A stretch of DNA of 64,000 nt. Origin: Pseudorhodoferax aquiterrae. GTDB lineage: Bacteria > Pseudomonadota > Gammaproteobacteria > Burkholderiales > Burkholderiaceae_C. The position numbers and the translations under genes were made by a program. This document shows, piece after piece, positions 1 to 14,491 of this stretch (position 1 is the stretch's first letter; each line of letters begins with the position of its first letter). The notes beneath the pieces were generated by a model. The model was not told the DNA's origin. It did no database searches and worked only from the letters and a program-made list of their open reading frames with translations. The stretch is from contig NZ_BMYK01000011.1 in the NCBI RefSeq assembly GCF_014652235.1, positions 23,473 through 87,472 on the forward strand. Reading direction: 5' to 3'.

Positions 1-6083
<6,083 letters not shown>

Positions 6084-6149
6084 CTCTCCCGCCGAGAGCC
6101 TGCTTTCCTACAGGCGCAGCGGGGCGGCGGCGGGATGATGGGTTCTCGG

Positions 6150-6186
6150 TGCATCCAGACAAGGTGCTTTCTGGGAAGCGGATGCA
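6150..6186 (+). other. stem-loop in the 3' region of the hybrid kinase
   Basis: TGCATCC (6150-6156) pairs with GGATGCA (6180-6186), and an inner CCAGA (6155-6159) can pair with TCTGG (6170-6174). The structure lies just upstream of the terminator at 6193-6217. It may be part of the kinase 3' UTR or the body of a small RNA that uses that terminator. No promoter was identified. Confidence 0.35.
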
Positions 6187-6192
6187 TCGATT

Positions 6193-6217
6193 GGGCTGCC
6201 CTCGGGCAGCCCTTTTT
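6193..6217 (+). terminator. Rho-independent terminator after the kinase pair
   Basis: GGGCTGCC (6193-6200) and its complement (6204-6212) form an 8-9 bp GC stem around the triloop CTC, followed by TTTTT. It lies 110 bp after the hybrid kinase stop and fits termination of the two-kinase operon. Confidence 0.85.
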
Positions 6218-6228
6218 CTTGCCGGTGC

Positions 6229-6297
6229 TCAAGGCACGCGGTGGCAGAAGCAGCAAACGCAAGTGACGATGGCGATGGCCAGCAACGTGCCCAACAT
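6229..6297 (-). CDS. possible 22-residue hydrophobic Cys-rich peptide
   Basis: A short frame of 22 codons starts at ATG 6297, preceded by a strong Shine-Dalgarno sequence GGGAGG five bases upstream, and ends with TGA. The product MLGTLLAIAIVTCVCCFC plus four residues is one short hydrophobic helix with four cysteines in CVCCFC. It lies 113 bp downstream of the Bug protein gene on the same strand. No family is recognised. The support is only the ribosome site and the membrane-like composition, so it could be chance. Confidence 0.35.
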   Translation of the reverse strand: MLGTLLAIAIVTCVCCFCHRVP

Positions 6298-6409
6298 GGG
6301 TGCCTCCCGGGTGGATCGCCGCGCGGGTTGCGCGGTCCCTTCGTCCAGGTTGGTCGGTGGAGCGGTCCGCCGCTGTCGGACAGTGCCGGGATGCGGCGCC
6401 CGCCGAACG
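6298..6409. other. intergenic remainder, no feature seen
   Basis: The gap between the hybrid kinase and the Bug gene (6084-6409) holds the stem-loop, the terminator and the possible short peptide listed above. In this remaining part I see no tRNA, repeat or convincing promoter. Confidence 0.5.
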
Positions 6410-7384
6410 TCAATCCACCTGCGCGCCCGAGGCCTTCACGAGCTTTTGGTACTTGGCCAGTTCGGCCTGCATGAAGGCGCCGAACTGGGCGGAAGTACTG
6501 GGCACGGGCTCGGCCAGCAGGTTGGCGAAGCGCTGGCGCGTCTCCTCCGATTGCAATGCCGCGACGAAAGCGTGGTTCAGCCGTTCCAGCACGTCGGCGG
6601 GCGTGCCGGCCGGCGCGACCAGGCCCCACCAGGTGTCGATGGCGAAGCCCTTGAGCGTGTCGGCCACGGGCGGCACCTCGGGCAGGGCCGGCGAGCGCTG
6701 CGCCGTGGTGACGGCCAGGGCCTTGAGCTTGCCCGAACGGATGCCGGGCGCGGCCGTGGCCAGGTTGTCGAAGTTGAAATCGACCTGGCCCGACAGCAGC
6801 GCCAGCTGGGCCGGGTTGCCGCCGTTGTAGGGAATGTGCAGCGCGAAGATGCCGGCCTGGGCCTTGAACATCTCGCCGGCCAGGTGACCGGCGCTGCCGT
6901 TGCCGCCCGAGCCGTAGTTCAGCTTGGCCGGGTTGGCCTTGGCGTAGGCGATGAGGTCGGCCACGGTGGCGATCTTGAGCCGTTGCGCGGTCTCGGCGTT
7001 CATGACCAGCACGTTGGGCACGCGCACCATCTGCGTGATGGGCGCGAAGTCGCGCGCGGCATCGAACGGCATCCTGCGGTACAGCCAGGGGTTCACGGCG
7101 TGGGTGGCGGTGGCGGCGATGCCGATGGTCAGGCCGTCGTGCGGCGCCTTGGCCACGGCGTCGGCACCGATGTTGCCGCCGGCGCCTGGCTTGTTCTCGA
7201 TGATCACGGTGCCGAGCTGGTCCTTCACGCGCTCGGCCAGCACGCGGGCCGTGACGTCGATGGGGCCGCCGGCGGCGTAGGGCACGATCAGCCGGATGGG
7301 CTTGTTCTGGGCCAGCGCGGGCACGGCGGCCACGGCCAGGGCGGAGAGCAGCACGGCGCGGCGCAGGGCGTTGATGCGGGTCAT
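6410..7384 (-). CDS. Bug-family (tripartite tricarboxylate transporter) solute-binding protein
   Basis: A 324-residue periplasmic binding protein of the Bug/TctC family, which is strongly expanded in Burkholderiales. The N-terminus (MTRINALRRAVLLSALAVAA...ALAQ) is a signal peptide with a probable cleavage site after ALA. The mature start PIRLIVPYAAGGPID is the classic Bug motif, followed by GTVIIENKPGAGGNIG. Members bind carboxylates or aromatic compounds for a TctAB permease or for signalling, but no permease genes are nearby and the ligand cannot be predicted. The start ATG overlaps the stop of the upstream reductase gene (ATGA), so the two are translationally coupled. That suggests the ligand may relate to the reductase substrate. 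Confidence 0.92.
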   Translation of the reverse strand: MTRINALRRAVLLSALAVAAVPALAQNKPIRLIVPYAAGGPIDVTARVLAERVKDQLGTVIIENKPGAGGNIGADAVAKAPHDGLTIGIAATATHAVNPWLYRRMPFDAARDFAPITQMVRVPNVLVMNAETAQRLKIATVADLIAYAKANPAKLNYGSGGNGSAGHLAGEMFKAQAGIFALHIPYNGGNPAQLALLSGQVDFNFDNLATAAPGIRSGKLKALAVTTAQRSPALPEVPPVADTLKGFAIDTWWGLVAPAGTPADVLERLNHAFVAALQSEETRQRFANLLAEPVPSTSAQFGAFMQAELAKYQKLVKASGAQVD

Positions 7385-8466
7385 GCTGGGGCTTTGTCGG
7401 CTTCGGTGGTGAAGGCGTCGGCGAAGAATTCCTCGGGCGGCAGGCCGGCTTCGGCGCTGTAGTCGGCGCGGGCCGAGTCGACCACGATGGGCGCGCCGCA
7501 GGCGTAGACCTGGTGGCCCGAGAGGTCGGGCAGGTCTTCCAGCACGGCGCGGTGCACGAAGCCGGTGCGGCCGGTCCAGTTGTCTTCGGGTAGGGCGTTG
7601 GAGATGACCGGCACATAGCGCAGGTTGGGCATCTCGGCCAGCTTTTGGCGCAGCCAGGCGTCCATGTACAGGTCGGCCGGGCGGCGGCCGCCCCAGTAGA
7701 CCGTGGCGGGGCGCGTGCTGGCCTTGAACTGCAGCTGCTCGATGACGGCCTTGATCGGCGCGAAGCCCGTGCCCGAGGCCAGCAGCACGATGGGCTTGTC
7801 GGAGTCCTCGCGCAGGAAGAAGCTGCCGTAAGGGCCTTCGATGCGCAGGATCTCCTTTTCCTTCATGGCGCCGAACACGTGGTCGGTGAACTTGCCGCCG
7901 GGCATGTGGCGGATGTGCAGCTCCACGCTGGGGCCCACGGGCGGCACGGCACCGGGCTGGCCGCCGGCGGTGTGCGGGGCGTTGGCCATGGAGTAGCTGC
8001 GGCGTGCACCGTCGCGCAGCAGGAACTCCACGTACTGGCCCGCGTGGTAGCGCATGGTGTCGTTGGCGGGCAGCTGCAGCCGGATGACCATCACGTCGTG
8101 CGAGACCTTGGTCAGGCTGGCCACGCGCGCAGGCATGCGCTTGATCGGGAAGGCGCTCTCGTCGGTGACCTGGCGCGATTCGAGCACCACGTCGCTGAGC
8201 GGCACGCCGCAGCAGGTGAGGATCAGGCCGGCGGCCTCTTCCTCGGCCGACAGCGCCTTGCTCTGGTGCGGCCCGTGCTCGACGCGGCCTTCCAGCATCT
8301 TGCACTTGCACGAGCCGCAGGCACCGTCCTTGCAGCCGTAGGGCAGGCCCACGCCCTGGCGGATGCCGGCGGCCAGGATGGCCTCGCCGGCGCTGGCTTC
8401 GAACGAACGGCCGCTGGGCTGCACGGTGATCTTGAAGGGGGGCGCGGCGGCCGGCGTCAGGGTCAT
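7381..8466 (-). CDS. 2Fe-2S/FAD/NAD(P)H oxidoreductase (CDP-6-deoxy-delta-3,4-glucoseen reductase type)
   Basis: A 361-residue single-chain reductase. The N-terminal plant-type ferredoxin domain (about 10-100) holds the cluster motif GCKDGACGSCKCK with a fourth cysteine in LTCCG. The FAD-binding barrel has RSYSMANAP, and the NAD-binding lobe has LLASGTGFAPIKAVIE. The architecture matches the Burkholderiales proteins usually named CDP-6-deoxy-delta-3,4-glucoseen reductase, and also the electron-transfer subunits of aromatic oxygenases. No 3,6-dideoxyhexose genes are nearby, so the sugar role is doubtful and a general electron-transfer role is possible. It precedes and overlaps the Bug gene and is divergent from the epimerase-like gene. 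Confidence 0.9.
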   Translation of the reverse strand: MTLTPAAAPPFKITVQPSGRSFEASAGEAILAAGIRQGVGLPYGCKDGACGSCKCKMLEGRVEHGPHQSKALSAEEEAAGLILTCCGVPLSDVVLESRQVTDESAFPIKRMPARVASLTKVSHDVMVIRLQLPANDTMRYHAGQYVEFLLRDGARRSYSMANAPHTAGGQPGAVPPVGPSVELHIRHMPGGKFTDHVFGAMKEKEILRIEGPYGSFFLREDSDKPIVLLASGTGFAPIKAVIEQLQFKASTRPATVYWGGRRPADLYMDAWLRQKLAEMPNLRYVPVISNALPEDNWTGRTGFVHRAVLEDLPDLSGHQVYACGAPIVVDSARADYSAEAGLPPEEFFADAFTTEADKAPA

Positions 8467-8514
8467 CTTTGGGTATCCTCGTGGGCTTCTCGCCGCTTCA
8501 GTGAACCCAGGATT

Positions 8515-9426
8515 TTGCCTTCAAACCAGTTTCCGCTCGGCGCGCTGCCCGGGCGCTTTCGCCGCACACGCGTGCTGATCGTCGGCTGCGGCGACGTGGG
8601 GCAACGCGTGGCGGCCCGGCTGCCGGCCGGTGTGCGGGTGCTGGCGCTGACCTCGTCGGCCGAGCGCGTGGCTGGACTGCGCGCACAAGGCCTGGTGCCG
8701 CTGCGTGGCGACCTGGACGACGCGCGCTCGTTGCGCCGGCTGGCCGGCCTGGCCGACCGCGTGCTGCACCTGGCGCCGCCGCCGGGCGAGGGCGCGCGCG
8801 ATGGGCGCACGCGCGCGCTGGGCCAGACCCTGCTGCGGCGCACGCGGCCGCGGGCCCTGGTCTACGGCTCCACCAGCGGCGTCTACGGCGACTGCGGCGG
8901 CGACTGGGTGGACGAGACGCGGCGGCCGGCGCCGCGCACGGAGCGCGCCCTGCGCAGGCTCGATGCCGAGGCGGCCGTGCGCTTCCTCGGCCGGGCCGGC
9001 GGCCTGCGCGCCAGCGTGCTGCGCATTCCGGGGATCTACGCGCCCGACCGCGCCGGCGGCACACCGCGCGAGCGGCTGGCCAAGGGCACGCCGGTGCTAC
9101 GGGCCGAGGACGACGTCTACACCAACCACATCCATGCCGACGACCTCGCGCGCGCCTGCATCGCCGCGCTGTGGCGCGGCCGGGCGCAGCGTGTGGTCAA
9201 CGCCAGCGACGACACCGCGCTCAAGATGGGCGACTACTTCGACCTGGCGGCCGATCTGTACGGCATGCCGCGGCCGCCGCGCGTGGCGGCCGAGGAGGCG
9301 CGCGGCCAACTGCCGCTGATGGTGCTGAGCTTCATGTCCGAGTCGCGCCGGCTGCTGAACCAGCGCCTCAAGCGCGAACTGCGGTTGGCGCTGCACTACC
9401 CGACGGTGGCGTCCGGGCTGCGCTGA
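8515..9426 (+). CDS. NAD-dependent epimerase/dehydratase-like (extended SDR) protein
   Basis: About 303 residues with an N-terminal Rossmann motif VLIVGCGDVGQRVA and the downstream segment ALVYGSTSGVYGDCGGDW, as in extended SDRs related to YeeZ. A YxxxK catalytic pair is not obvious, so it may be an atypical or non-catalytic member. The start is uncertain: TTG 8515 and GTG 8572 are both in frame with no ATG between the divergent reductase gene and the fold; GTG 8572 would begin exactly at the first beta strand. The stop is immediately followed by the stop of the convergent protease-like gene. Substrate unknown. Confidence 0.8.
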   Translation: MPSNQFPLGALPGRFRRTRVLIVGCGDVGQRVAARLPAGVRVLALTSSAERVAGLRAQGLVPLRGDLDDARSLRRLAGLADRVLHLAPPPGEGARDGRTRALGQTLLRRTRPRALVYGSTSGVYGDCGGDWVDETRRPAPRTERALRRLDAEAAVRFLGRAGGLRASVLRIPGIYAPDRAGGTPRERLAKGTPVLRAEDDVYTNHIHADDLARACIAALWRGRAQRVVNASDDTALKMGDYFDLAADLYGMPRPPRVAAEEARGQLPLMVLSFMSESRRLLNQRLKRELRLALHYPTVASGLR

Positions 9427-10443
9427 TCAGATGCCCTTTGGCTTGCGCAGGGTGCTCATGCGGTCGACGGGCTTGACGGTCAAGGTCTTCACGTCCGCGC
9501 CCTGCAGCACGGTCAGCTGTACCTCGGCCTGGGCATCGGCGCGGTCCCAGAGCTTCTTGTAGAAGCCTTCCAGCGTGGTCACCTTGGTGCCGTCCACGGC
9601 CAGCACCACGTCGCCGGGCTGCAGGCCGGCCGCCCAGGCCGGGCTGGCCTTGCCCACACGCGCGACCTGCACGCGGCCGGACAGCTCCACCGAGTTGAGG
9701 CCCAGCCAGGGCCGCCTGCTGAGCCGGGTGGTGCCGGTGCTCTGCATCTCCGCGAGGATGGGCTTGAGCAAGTCCACCGGCACGAACATGTTGCCGGGCA
9801 GCCGCTGGCCCGTGCCCAGTGCGTCCATCACGAGCAGGCTGCCGATGCCGACCAGCTCGCCCCGCTGGTTGAACAGCGGCGCGCCGGAGTGGTTGGCGAT
9901 CGGCGGGCTCGTGAACAGGGCGGTGTCGATGAAGTATTCCCAATAGCCCGAGAAGGCGCGCTTGCCGACCAGCTGGGTCATGGCCACGTCGCCGCCGTTG
10001 CCGCCGGTGGCCGTCATCAATGCCATGCCGGGTTCGAGCTCCGGGAGGCTGCCCAGCGGCACGGCCGCCACGCCGCGCAGCGGCAGCAGCGGGCGCAGCA
10101 GGCCGAAGCCGGTCGCCAGGTCGTAGGCCACCGCCTGCGCTGGCAGCCGCCGGCCGTCCTGCGTGACGATCTGGATGTGCTCGGCCTCCAGCATCAGGTA
10201 GCCGATGGTGAGGATCAGGCCGTCCGGGCCGATCACCACGCCAGAGCCCTGGCGCTGGCGCCCCAGGGTTTCGGCCGAGACGGCGTCCTCGTCGGACACG
10301 ACCTGCACGCCGACCACGGCTGCGTGGGCGCGGCTCAGCGCGTCGATGGTCTGCTGGACGGGGGGCGGGGGAGTGGCTGCGAAACCAGGGCCCTGCGCAA
10401 ACGCCAGGGCGAGGACGAGGCAGACACATCGGATGCTGCGCAT
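9427..10443 (-). CDS. S1C (HtrA/DegP-like) protein with degenerate catalytic triad, PDZ domain
   Basis: A 338-residue secreted protein: signal peptide (MRSIRCVCLVLALAFAQG, cleavage near FAA), trypsin-like domain and a C-terminal PDZ domain (GLQPGDVVLAVDG). Where active DegP proteases have TNxHV, this protein has ILTIGYLMLEAE, so the histidine is replaced. The TDLAL aspartate region reads TGFGLL. The serine region reads NHSGAPL, keeping the Ser. It is therefore probably not a conventional protease and may act as a chaperone or binding protein. An upstream in-frame start at 10494 exists, but ATG 10443 gives the proper signal peptide. Name by fold only. Confidence 0.88.
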   Translation of the reverse strand: MRSIRCVCLVLALAFAQGPGFAATPPPPVQQTIDALSRAHAAVVGVQVVSDEDAVSAETLGRQRQGSGVVIGPDGLILTIGYLMLEAEHIQIVTQDGRRLPAQAVAYDLATGFGLLRPLLPLRGVAAVPLGSLPELEPGMALMTATGGNGGDVAMTQLVGKRAFSGYWEYFIDTALFTSPPIANHSGAPLFNQRGELVGIGSLLVMDALGTGQRLPGNMFVPVDLLKPILAEMQSTGTTRLSRRPWLGLNSVELSGRVQVARVGKASPAWAAGLQPGDVVLAVDGTKVTTLEGFYKKLWDRADAQAEVQLTVLQGADVKTLTVKPVDRMSTLRKPKGI

Positions 10444-10536
10444 GGCGAACTCCCGGAACTGGGGGCGATGCGCACAGAATGCACCTGGAAACATGCCACT
10501 GCAAGGCCCATGGGCAAGGGCCTTGCAGGGCGGGCG

Positions 10537-11067
10537 TCAGCCCTTGAGCTGCAGGTACTGGCCGTAGGCGAACACGGAGTTCGGTGCGCGCACGGTGGCC
10601 TGGCGCGGCCGCGGCAGCACGGCAGCGCGGCGGCGGCTGGGCGCGGCCTCGATCTCCACACCCTTGGCGCGCTGTTCGTCGGCGAGCTGGCGCAGCGAGA
10701 TGCCCTGCATGTAGTCGAGCATGCAGGCGGACAGGCTGTCCCAGAGGTCGCCCGCCATCTTGGCGTCCGGATCACCTTGCGCCACGGCGCCTTGCGCATC
10801 CTGCGCGGCCTGGTCGTCCACGGCCAGGATGATGTCCGCCACGCTGATGGCGCTGGCCTTGCGCGCCAGCGTGTAGCCGCCGCCGGGGCCGCGTGCGCTC
10901 TCGACCAGGCCGGAACGGCGCAGCCGGCTGAACATCTGCTCCAGGTACGACAGCGAGATCTTTTGCCGGGCGCCGATGGCCGACAGCGTCACGGGACCCA
11001 GGTGTTCCCGCAGTGCGACGTCGATCATCGCGTTCACGGCGAAACGGCTCTTGGTGGTCAATCGCAT
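10537..11067 (-). CDS. Rrf2/IscR-like transcriptional regulator lacking the cluster cysteines
   Basis: 176 residues. The N-terminal winged helix has MRLTTKSRFAVNAMIDVAL and GPGGGYTLARKASAISVADI, as in IscR. In IscR three cysteines at the start of the dimerisation region bind a 2Fe-2S cluster; here the aligned stretch (AQGAVAQGDPDAK) has alanines and no cysteine. The only Cys is later, in SACMLDYM. The Trp that follows (DLWDSLSACM) keeps the IscR register. It may be a cluster-independent paralogue rather than the housekeeping IscR, and no isc genes are adjacent. It is divergent from nhaR across a 152-bp region relatively rich in A and T. Confidence 0.88.
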   Translation of the reverse strand: MRLTTKSRFAVNAMIDVALREHLGPVTLSAIGARQKISLSYLEQMFSRLRRSGLVESARGPGGGYTLARKASAISVADIILAVDDQAAQDAQGAVAQGDPDAKMAGDLWDSLSACMLDYMQGISLRQLADEQRAKGVEIEAAPSRRRAAVLPRPRQATVRAPNSVFAYGQYLQLKG

Positions 11068-11219
11068 GGCTGGGCTCCTTGTTGTAGCGGACTGTGGGCG
11101 GAAAGAGGCAACTCTAAAGGTTCGGACACTTCGCGTATATTCGTATTTGAGACAAAAACACTTCGAGAAAAGCGATGGAACCTTCTGAACGGTTGACCCA
11201 GCTTTCGGCGGGAGGTTCC
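11068..11219. promoter_or_regulatory. divergent promoter region, Rrf2 regulator / nhaR
   Basis: The region between the two divergent regulator genes is AT-richer than its surroundings, especially 11131-11175. A TATATT at 11136-11141 is a candidate -10 for the rightward gene, but no good -35 is visible. The nhaR ribosome site GGGAGG lies at 11210-11215. Exact promoters are not resolved. Confidence 0.4.
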
Positions 11220-12116
11220 ATGAACTTCAAGCATTTGCGCTATTTCTGGGTGGTGGCCAAGGCCGGTGGCGTGATGCGCGCCGGCGAGCAGTTGCACACC
11301 ACGCCGCAAACGCTGTCGGGCCAGATCAAGCTGTTCGAGGACTGGATCGGGCACAAGCTGTTCCGCAAGGTCGGCCGCCGGCTCGAGCTGACCGAGCAGG
11401 GCCGCGTCGCGCTGGACTACGCCGAGGAGATCTTCGCGCTGGGCGCCGAACTGGAGACCTCGGTACGGCACAGGCGCGGCGAGCGTCGCTCGCTGGACTT
11501 TCGCGTGGGCGTTGCCGATGCGGTGGCCAAGTCGGTGGTCTACCAGCTGCTGGAGCCGGCCCTGGACGGGGCCGAGCCCGTGCGCCTGATCTGCCACGAG
11601 GGCAAGTACGAGGATCTGCTGGCCCAGCTCGCGCTGCACCGGCTGGACTTGCTGATCGCGGACGAACGCGTCTCGCCCAAAGTCAGCGTGCGTGCCTTCA
11701 ACCACCTGCTGGGGCGCAGTCCCATGAGCTTTTTCTGTGCCGAGGGCCTGCGCGAACGGCTGGCCGGGGCCTTTCCGCAATGCCTGGACAACGCACCCAT
11801 GCTGGTGCAGGGGCCGACGGCCTCGGTGCGCCGGCAGCTCGATCCCTGGCTGGTGCGGCACCGGCTGCGGCCGCGCATCGTCGGCGAGTTCGACGACACG
11901 GCGCTCATGAACGCCTTCGGCCGCGAGGGCCGCGGCGTGTTCATGGGACCGACCGTGCTGGAGGCGCAGATCGCCGCGCAATACCGCGTCGGCGTGCTGG
12001 GCCGCAGCGATGAGCTGGTCGAGGAGTTCTTCGCGATCTCGGTGGAGCGGCGCATCAGCCACCCGAGCGTGGCCGCCATCACGCATGCTGCGCGGGCCAA
12101 GCTGTTCCACGTCTGA
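11220..12116 (+). CDS. nhaR: LysR-family regulator, NhaR type
   Basis: 298 residues. The helix-turn-helix starts MNFKHLRYFWVVAKAGGVMR and continues with TPQTLSGQIKLFED and GRRLELTEQGR. This FWxVxxxGxxxxAxxxLxxTPQTxSGQI pattern is typical of NhaR, the activator of the Na+/H+ antiporter gene nhaA, rather than of generic LysR proteins. ATG 11220 is preceded by GGGAGG with 4-base spacing; an in-frame ATG at 11175 is less likely. No antiporter gene is in the window, so the target is not local or not nhaA. In Burkholderiales these genes are often solitary. Confidence 0.85.
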   Translation: MNFKHLRYFWVVAKAGGVMRAGEQLHTTPQTLSGQIKLFEDWIGHKLFRKVGRRLELTEQGRVALDYAEEIFALGAELETSVRHRRGERRSLDFRVGVADAVAKSVVYQLLEPALDGAEPVRLICHEGKYEDLLAQLALHRLDLLIADERVSPKVSVRAFNHLLGRSPMSFFCAEGLRERLAGAFPQCLDNAPMLVQGPTASVRRQLDPWLVRHRLRPRIVGEFDDTALMNAFGREGRGVFMGPTVLEAQIAAQYRVGVLGRSDELVEEFFAISVERRISHPSVAAITHAARAKLFHV

Positions 12117-12242
12117 GAGGATCGGGTGGGGCATGGACACGCAGCCTAAGGACATCGGCCGCCAGGCCGTGTAGGAGCAGGCGGACAAGGCGCTGTCGGC
12201 CCCCATGCCGAGCCCGGCGCCCACCGTCAGGGTTATCCTTGG

Positions 12243-12308
12243 GCGCCCGCTGCAGGGCGGCTCTCTAGAATCTGCTGCAGTGCAACGAGCACCAACCCGA
12301 GGAACGCA
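12243..12308 (+). promoter_or_regulatory. phaR upstream region with TGC-rich inverted motifs
   Basis: Two CTGCAG palindromes and the segment TGCTGCAGTGCA lie between 12250 and 12285, next to a TAGAAT -10-like hexamer at 12266-12271. PhaR proteins are known to repress their own genes, and the Paracoccus protein binds TGC-rich sites, so this may be an autoregulatory operator. No -35 at proper spacing is visible. Confidence 0.35.
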
Positions 12309-12842
12309 GTGCAGACCAAGAAGCCCAGCGCCGAGAAGCCGGCCCAGCGTGTGATCAAGAAGTATCCGAACCGCCGGCTCTACGACACGGACACTTCGAC
12401 CTACATCACGCTGTCGGAGGTCAAGAAGCTGGTGATGGGCAATGAGCCTCTGGTCGTGCGGGACGCCAAGACCGGCGAAGACCTCACGCGTTCCATCCTG
12501 CTGCAGATCATCCTGGAAGAAGAGGCCGGCGGCGCCCCGTTGTTCACCGAGCAGGCGCTGGCGAACATCATCCGCTTCTACGGCAACACCATGCAGAGCT
12601 TCATCGGGCCCTACCTCGAGAAGAACATGCAGGCCTTCGTCGACATGCAGGCCAAACTGACCGAGCAGTCCAAGAGCATGTCGCCCGAGCTGTGGGCGCA
12701 GTTCCTGAGCATGCAGTCGCCCCTCATGCAGGGCATGATGGGCAGCTACGTGGAGCAGTCCAAGAACGTGTTCGTGCAGATGCAGGAGCAGATGCAGAAA
12801 CAGACCGAGCAGTTGCTCGGCACCCTGGGCGTCAAGCGCTGA
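12309..12842 (+). CDS. phaR: polyhydroxyalkanoate synthesis regulator PhaR
   Basis: 177 residues. The N-terminal PHB accumulation regulatory domain is recognisable by [20 protein letters not shown] and [20 protein letters not shown]; the C-terminal half is Met/Gln-rich and amphipathic ([16 protein letters not shown]). PhaR binds PHB granules and DNA and represses phasin (phaP) and its own gene. The start is GTG 12309 with GAGGAA upstream. The gene stands alone, 34 bp before rimO; phaC, phaA and phaB are not in the window. Confidence 0.95.
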   Translation: MQTKKPSAEKPAQRVIKKYPNRRLYDTDTSTYITLSEVKKLVMGNEPLVVRDAKTGEDLTRSILLQIILEEEAGGAPLFTEQALANIIRFYGNTMQSFIGPYLEKNMQAFVDMQAKLTEQSKSMSPELWAQFLSMQSPLMQGMMGSYVEQSKNVFVQMQEQMQKQTEQLLGTLGVKR

Positions 12843-12876
12843 GATCCGCTGCCCGCATCGCGGCGACAATAGCGCG

Positions 12877-14256
12877 ATGACCGTTGCGCAAGCCCCCACG
12901 AAAGCCCCGAAGATCGGCTTCGTCAGCCTTGGATGCCCCAAGGCCTTGACCGATTCCGAACTCATCCTCACGCAGTTGAGCGCCGAGGGCTACCAGACCA
13001 GCAAGACCTTCGAAGGCGCCGACCTGGTGATCGTCAACACCTGCGGCTTCATCGACGATGCGGTCAAGGAAAGCCTGGACACCATCGGCGAGGCGCTGGC
13101 CGACAATGGCCGCGTGATCGTGACTGGTTGCCTGGGCGCCAAGACCGGGCAGGGCGGTGGCAACATGGTGCGCGAGATGCACCCCAGCGTGCTGGCCGTG
13201 ACCGGACCGCATGCCACGCAGGAAGTCATGGATGCCGTCCATGCCAACCTGCCCAAGCCGCACGACCCCTTCGTGGACCTGGTGCCAGCGCAAGGCATCA
13301 AGCTCACGCCCAAGCACTACGCCTACCTCAAGATCAGCGAGGGCTGCAACCACCGCTGCACCTTCTGCATCATCCCCTCGATGCGCGGCGACCTGGTGTC
13401 ACGGCCCGTGGGCGACGTGCTCAAGGAGGCACGCGCGCTGTTCGAAGGCGGGGTCAAGGAACTGCTGGTCATCAGCCAGGACACCTCGGCCTATGGCGTG
13501 GACCTCAAGTACCGCACCGGTTTCTGGGACGGCAAGCCGGTCAAGACGCGCATGCTCGAGCTCGTGCAGGCGCTCGGCGAGCTGGCCGAGCCGCACGGCG
13601 CCTGGGTGCGCCTGCACTACGTCTATCCCTATCCCAGCGTGGACGACATCCTGCCGCTGATGGCCGCGGGGCGCGTGCTGCCCTACCTGGACGTGCCGCT
13701 GCAGCACAGCCACCCCGACGTGCTGCGTCGCATGAAGCGGCCGGCCAGCGGCGAGAAGAACCTGGAGCGCATCCAGCGCTGGCGCGAGATCTGTCCGGAG
13801 CTCGTGATCCGCAGCACCTTCATCGCCGGCTTCCCTGGCGAGACGGAGGAGGAGTTCGCCCACCTGCTCGACTTCATGCGCGAGGCGCAGATCGACCGCG
13901 CCGGCTGCTTCGCTTACAGCCCGGTCGAAGGCGCGGCTGCCAACACCATCGCGCCGATGCTGCCTTTGGCCCTGCGCGAGGAGCGCCGGGCGCGCTTCAT
14001 GGCGGTGGCTGAAGAAGTGTCGGCTGCGCGCCTGCGCCGGCGCATCGGGGCCAACATGCAGGTCCTCGTGGATTCGGCGCCGGGCCTGGGCCGCAAGGGC
14101 GGCAAGGGCCGCAGCTACGCGGACGCACCCGAGATCGACGGCGTGGTCCACCTGCTGCCGCCGGAGAAGATCAGCAAGACGCTCAAGGTCGGCGAGTTCA
14201 CGCGCGCCCGCATCGTCGGCACGCAGGGCCACGACCTCGTGGCGGTGCCGGTTTGA
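12877..14256 (+). CDS. rimO: ribosomal protein S12 methylthiotransferase RimO
   Basis: 459 residues. The N-terminal UPF0004 domain ([24 protein letters not shown]) supplies three cysteines for the auxiliary cluster. The radical SAM core has [15 protein letters not shown] with the CxxxCxxC motif, and a C-terminal TRAM domain ends the protein. It adds a methylthio group to the conserved Asp of ribosomal protein S12. The SLGCPKA motif separates RimO from MiaB. It is monocistronic and followed by a terminator. Confidence 0.97.
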   Translation: MTVAQAPTKAPKIGFVSLGCPKALTDSELILTQLSAEGYQTSKTFEGADLVIVNTCGFIDDAVKESLDTIGEALADNGRVIVTGCLGAKTGQGGGNMVREMHPSVLAVTGPHATQEVMDAVHANLPKPHDPFVDLVPAQGIKLTPKHYAYLKISEGCNHRCTFCIIPSMRGDLVSRPVGDVLKEARALFEGGVKELLVISQDTSAYGVDLKYRTGFWDGKPVKTRMLELVQALGELAEPHGAWVRLHYVYPYPSVDDILPLMAAGRVLPYLDVPLQHSHPDVLRRMKRPASGEKNLERIQRWREICPELVIRSTFIAGFPGETEEEFAHLLDFMREAQIDRAGCFAYSPVEGAAANTIAPMLPLALREERRARFMAVAEEVSAARLRRRIGANMQVLVDSAPGLGRKGGKGRSYADAPEIDGVVHLLPPEKISKTLKVGEFTRARIVGTQGHDLVAVPV

Positions 14257-14270
14257 TCTTGGTAGCGGCG

Positions 14271-14297
14271 AAGGCCTCGTCCCGTCGGGGAGGCTTT
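14271..14297 (+). terminator. Rho-independent terminator of rimO
   Basis: GCCTC with CCC and the matching GGGGAGGC form a hairpin ending in TTTT, 15 bp after the rimO stop. Confidence 0.7.
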
Positions 14298-14319
14298 TCG
14301 CTTCCGGGTGGCTCGAAAA

Positions 14320-14346
14320 CAAAAAAGCCGCTGATCGCTCAGCGGC
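14320..14346 (-). terminator. terminator of tRNA-Leu copy 1
   Basis: On the minus strand GCCGCTGA, a short loop, then TCAGCGGC is followed by TTTTTT. It lies 38 bp downstream of the tRNA and faces the rimO terminator. Confidence 0.85.
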
Positions 14347-14383
14347 CTCGTTGCGTTTCTTCTGATGTGTTCCAACCGATGGT

Positions 14384-14468
<85 letters not shown>

Positions 14469-14485
14469 ATCTCAGGAAGCCTACG

Positions 14486-14491
14486 ATTCTA
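14486..14491 (-). promoter_or_regulatory. extended -10 of tRNA-Leu copy 1
   Basis: On the minus strand the sequence TGCTAGAAT is an extended -10 (TGN TAGAAT) ending 17 bp before the tRNA 5' end. No clear -35 is seen. Confidence 0.5.

Noticed and set aside
12133-12174. 13-codon frame starting MDTQPKDIGRQAV
   Set aside because: Too short, with a stop soon after and a poor ribosome site. It could be the remnant of a longer gene but there is nothing to compare.
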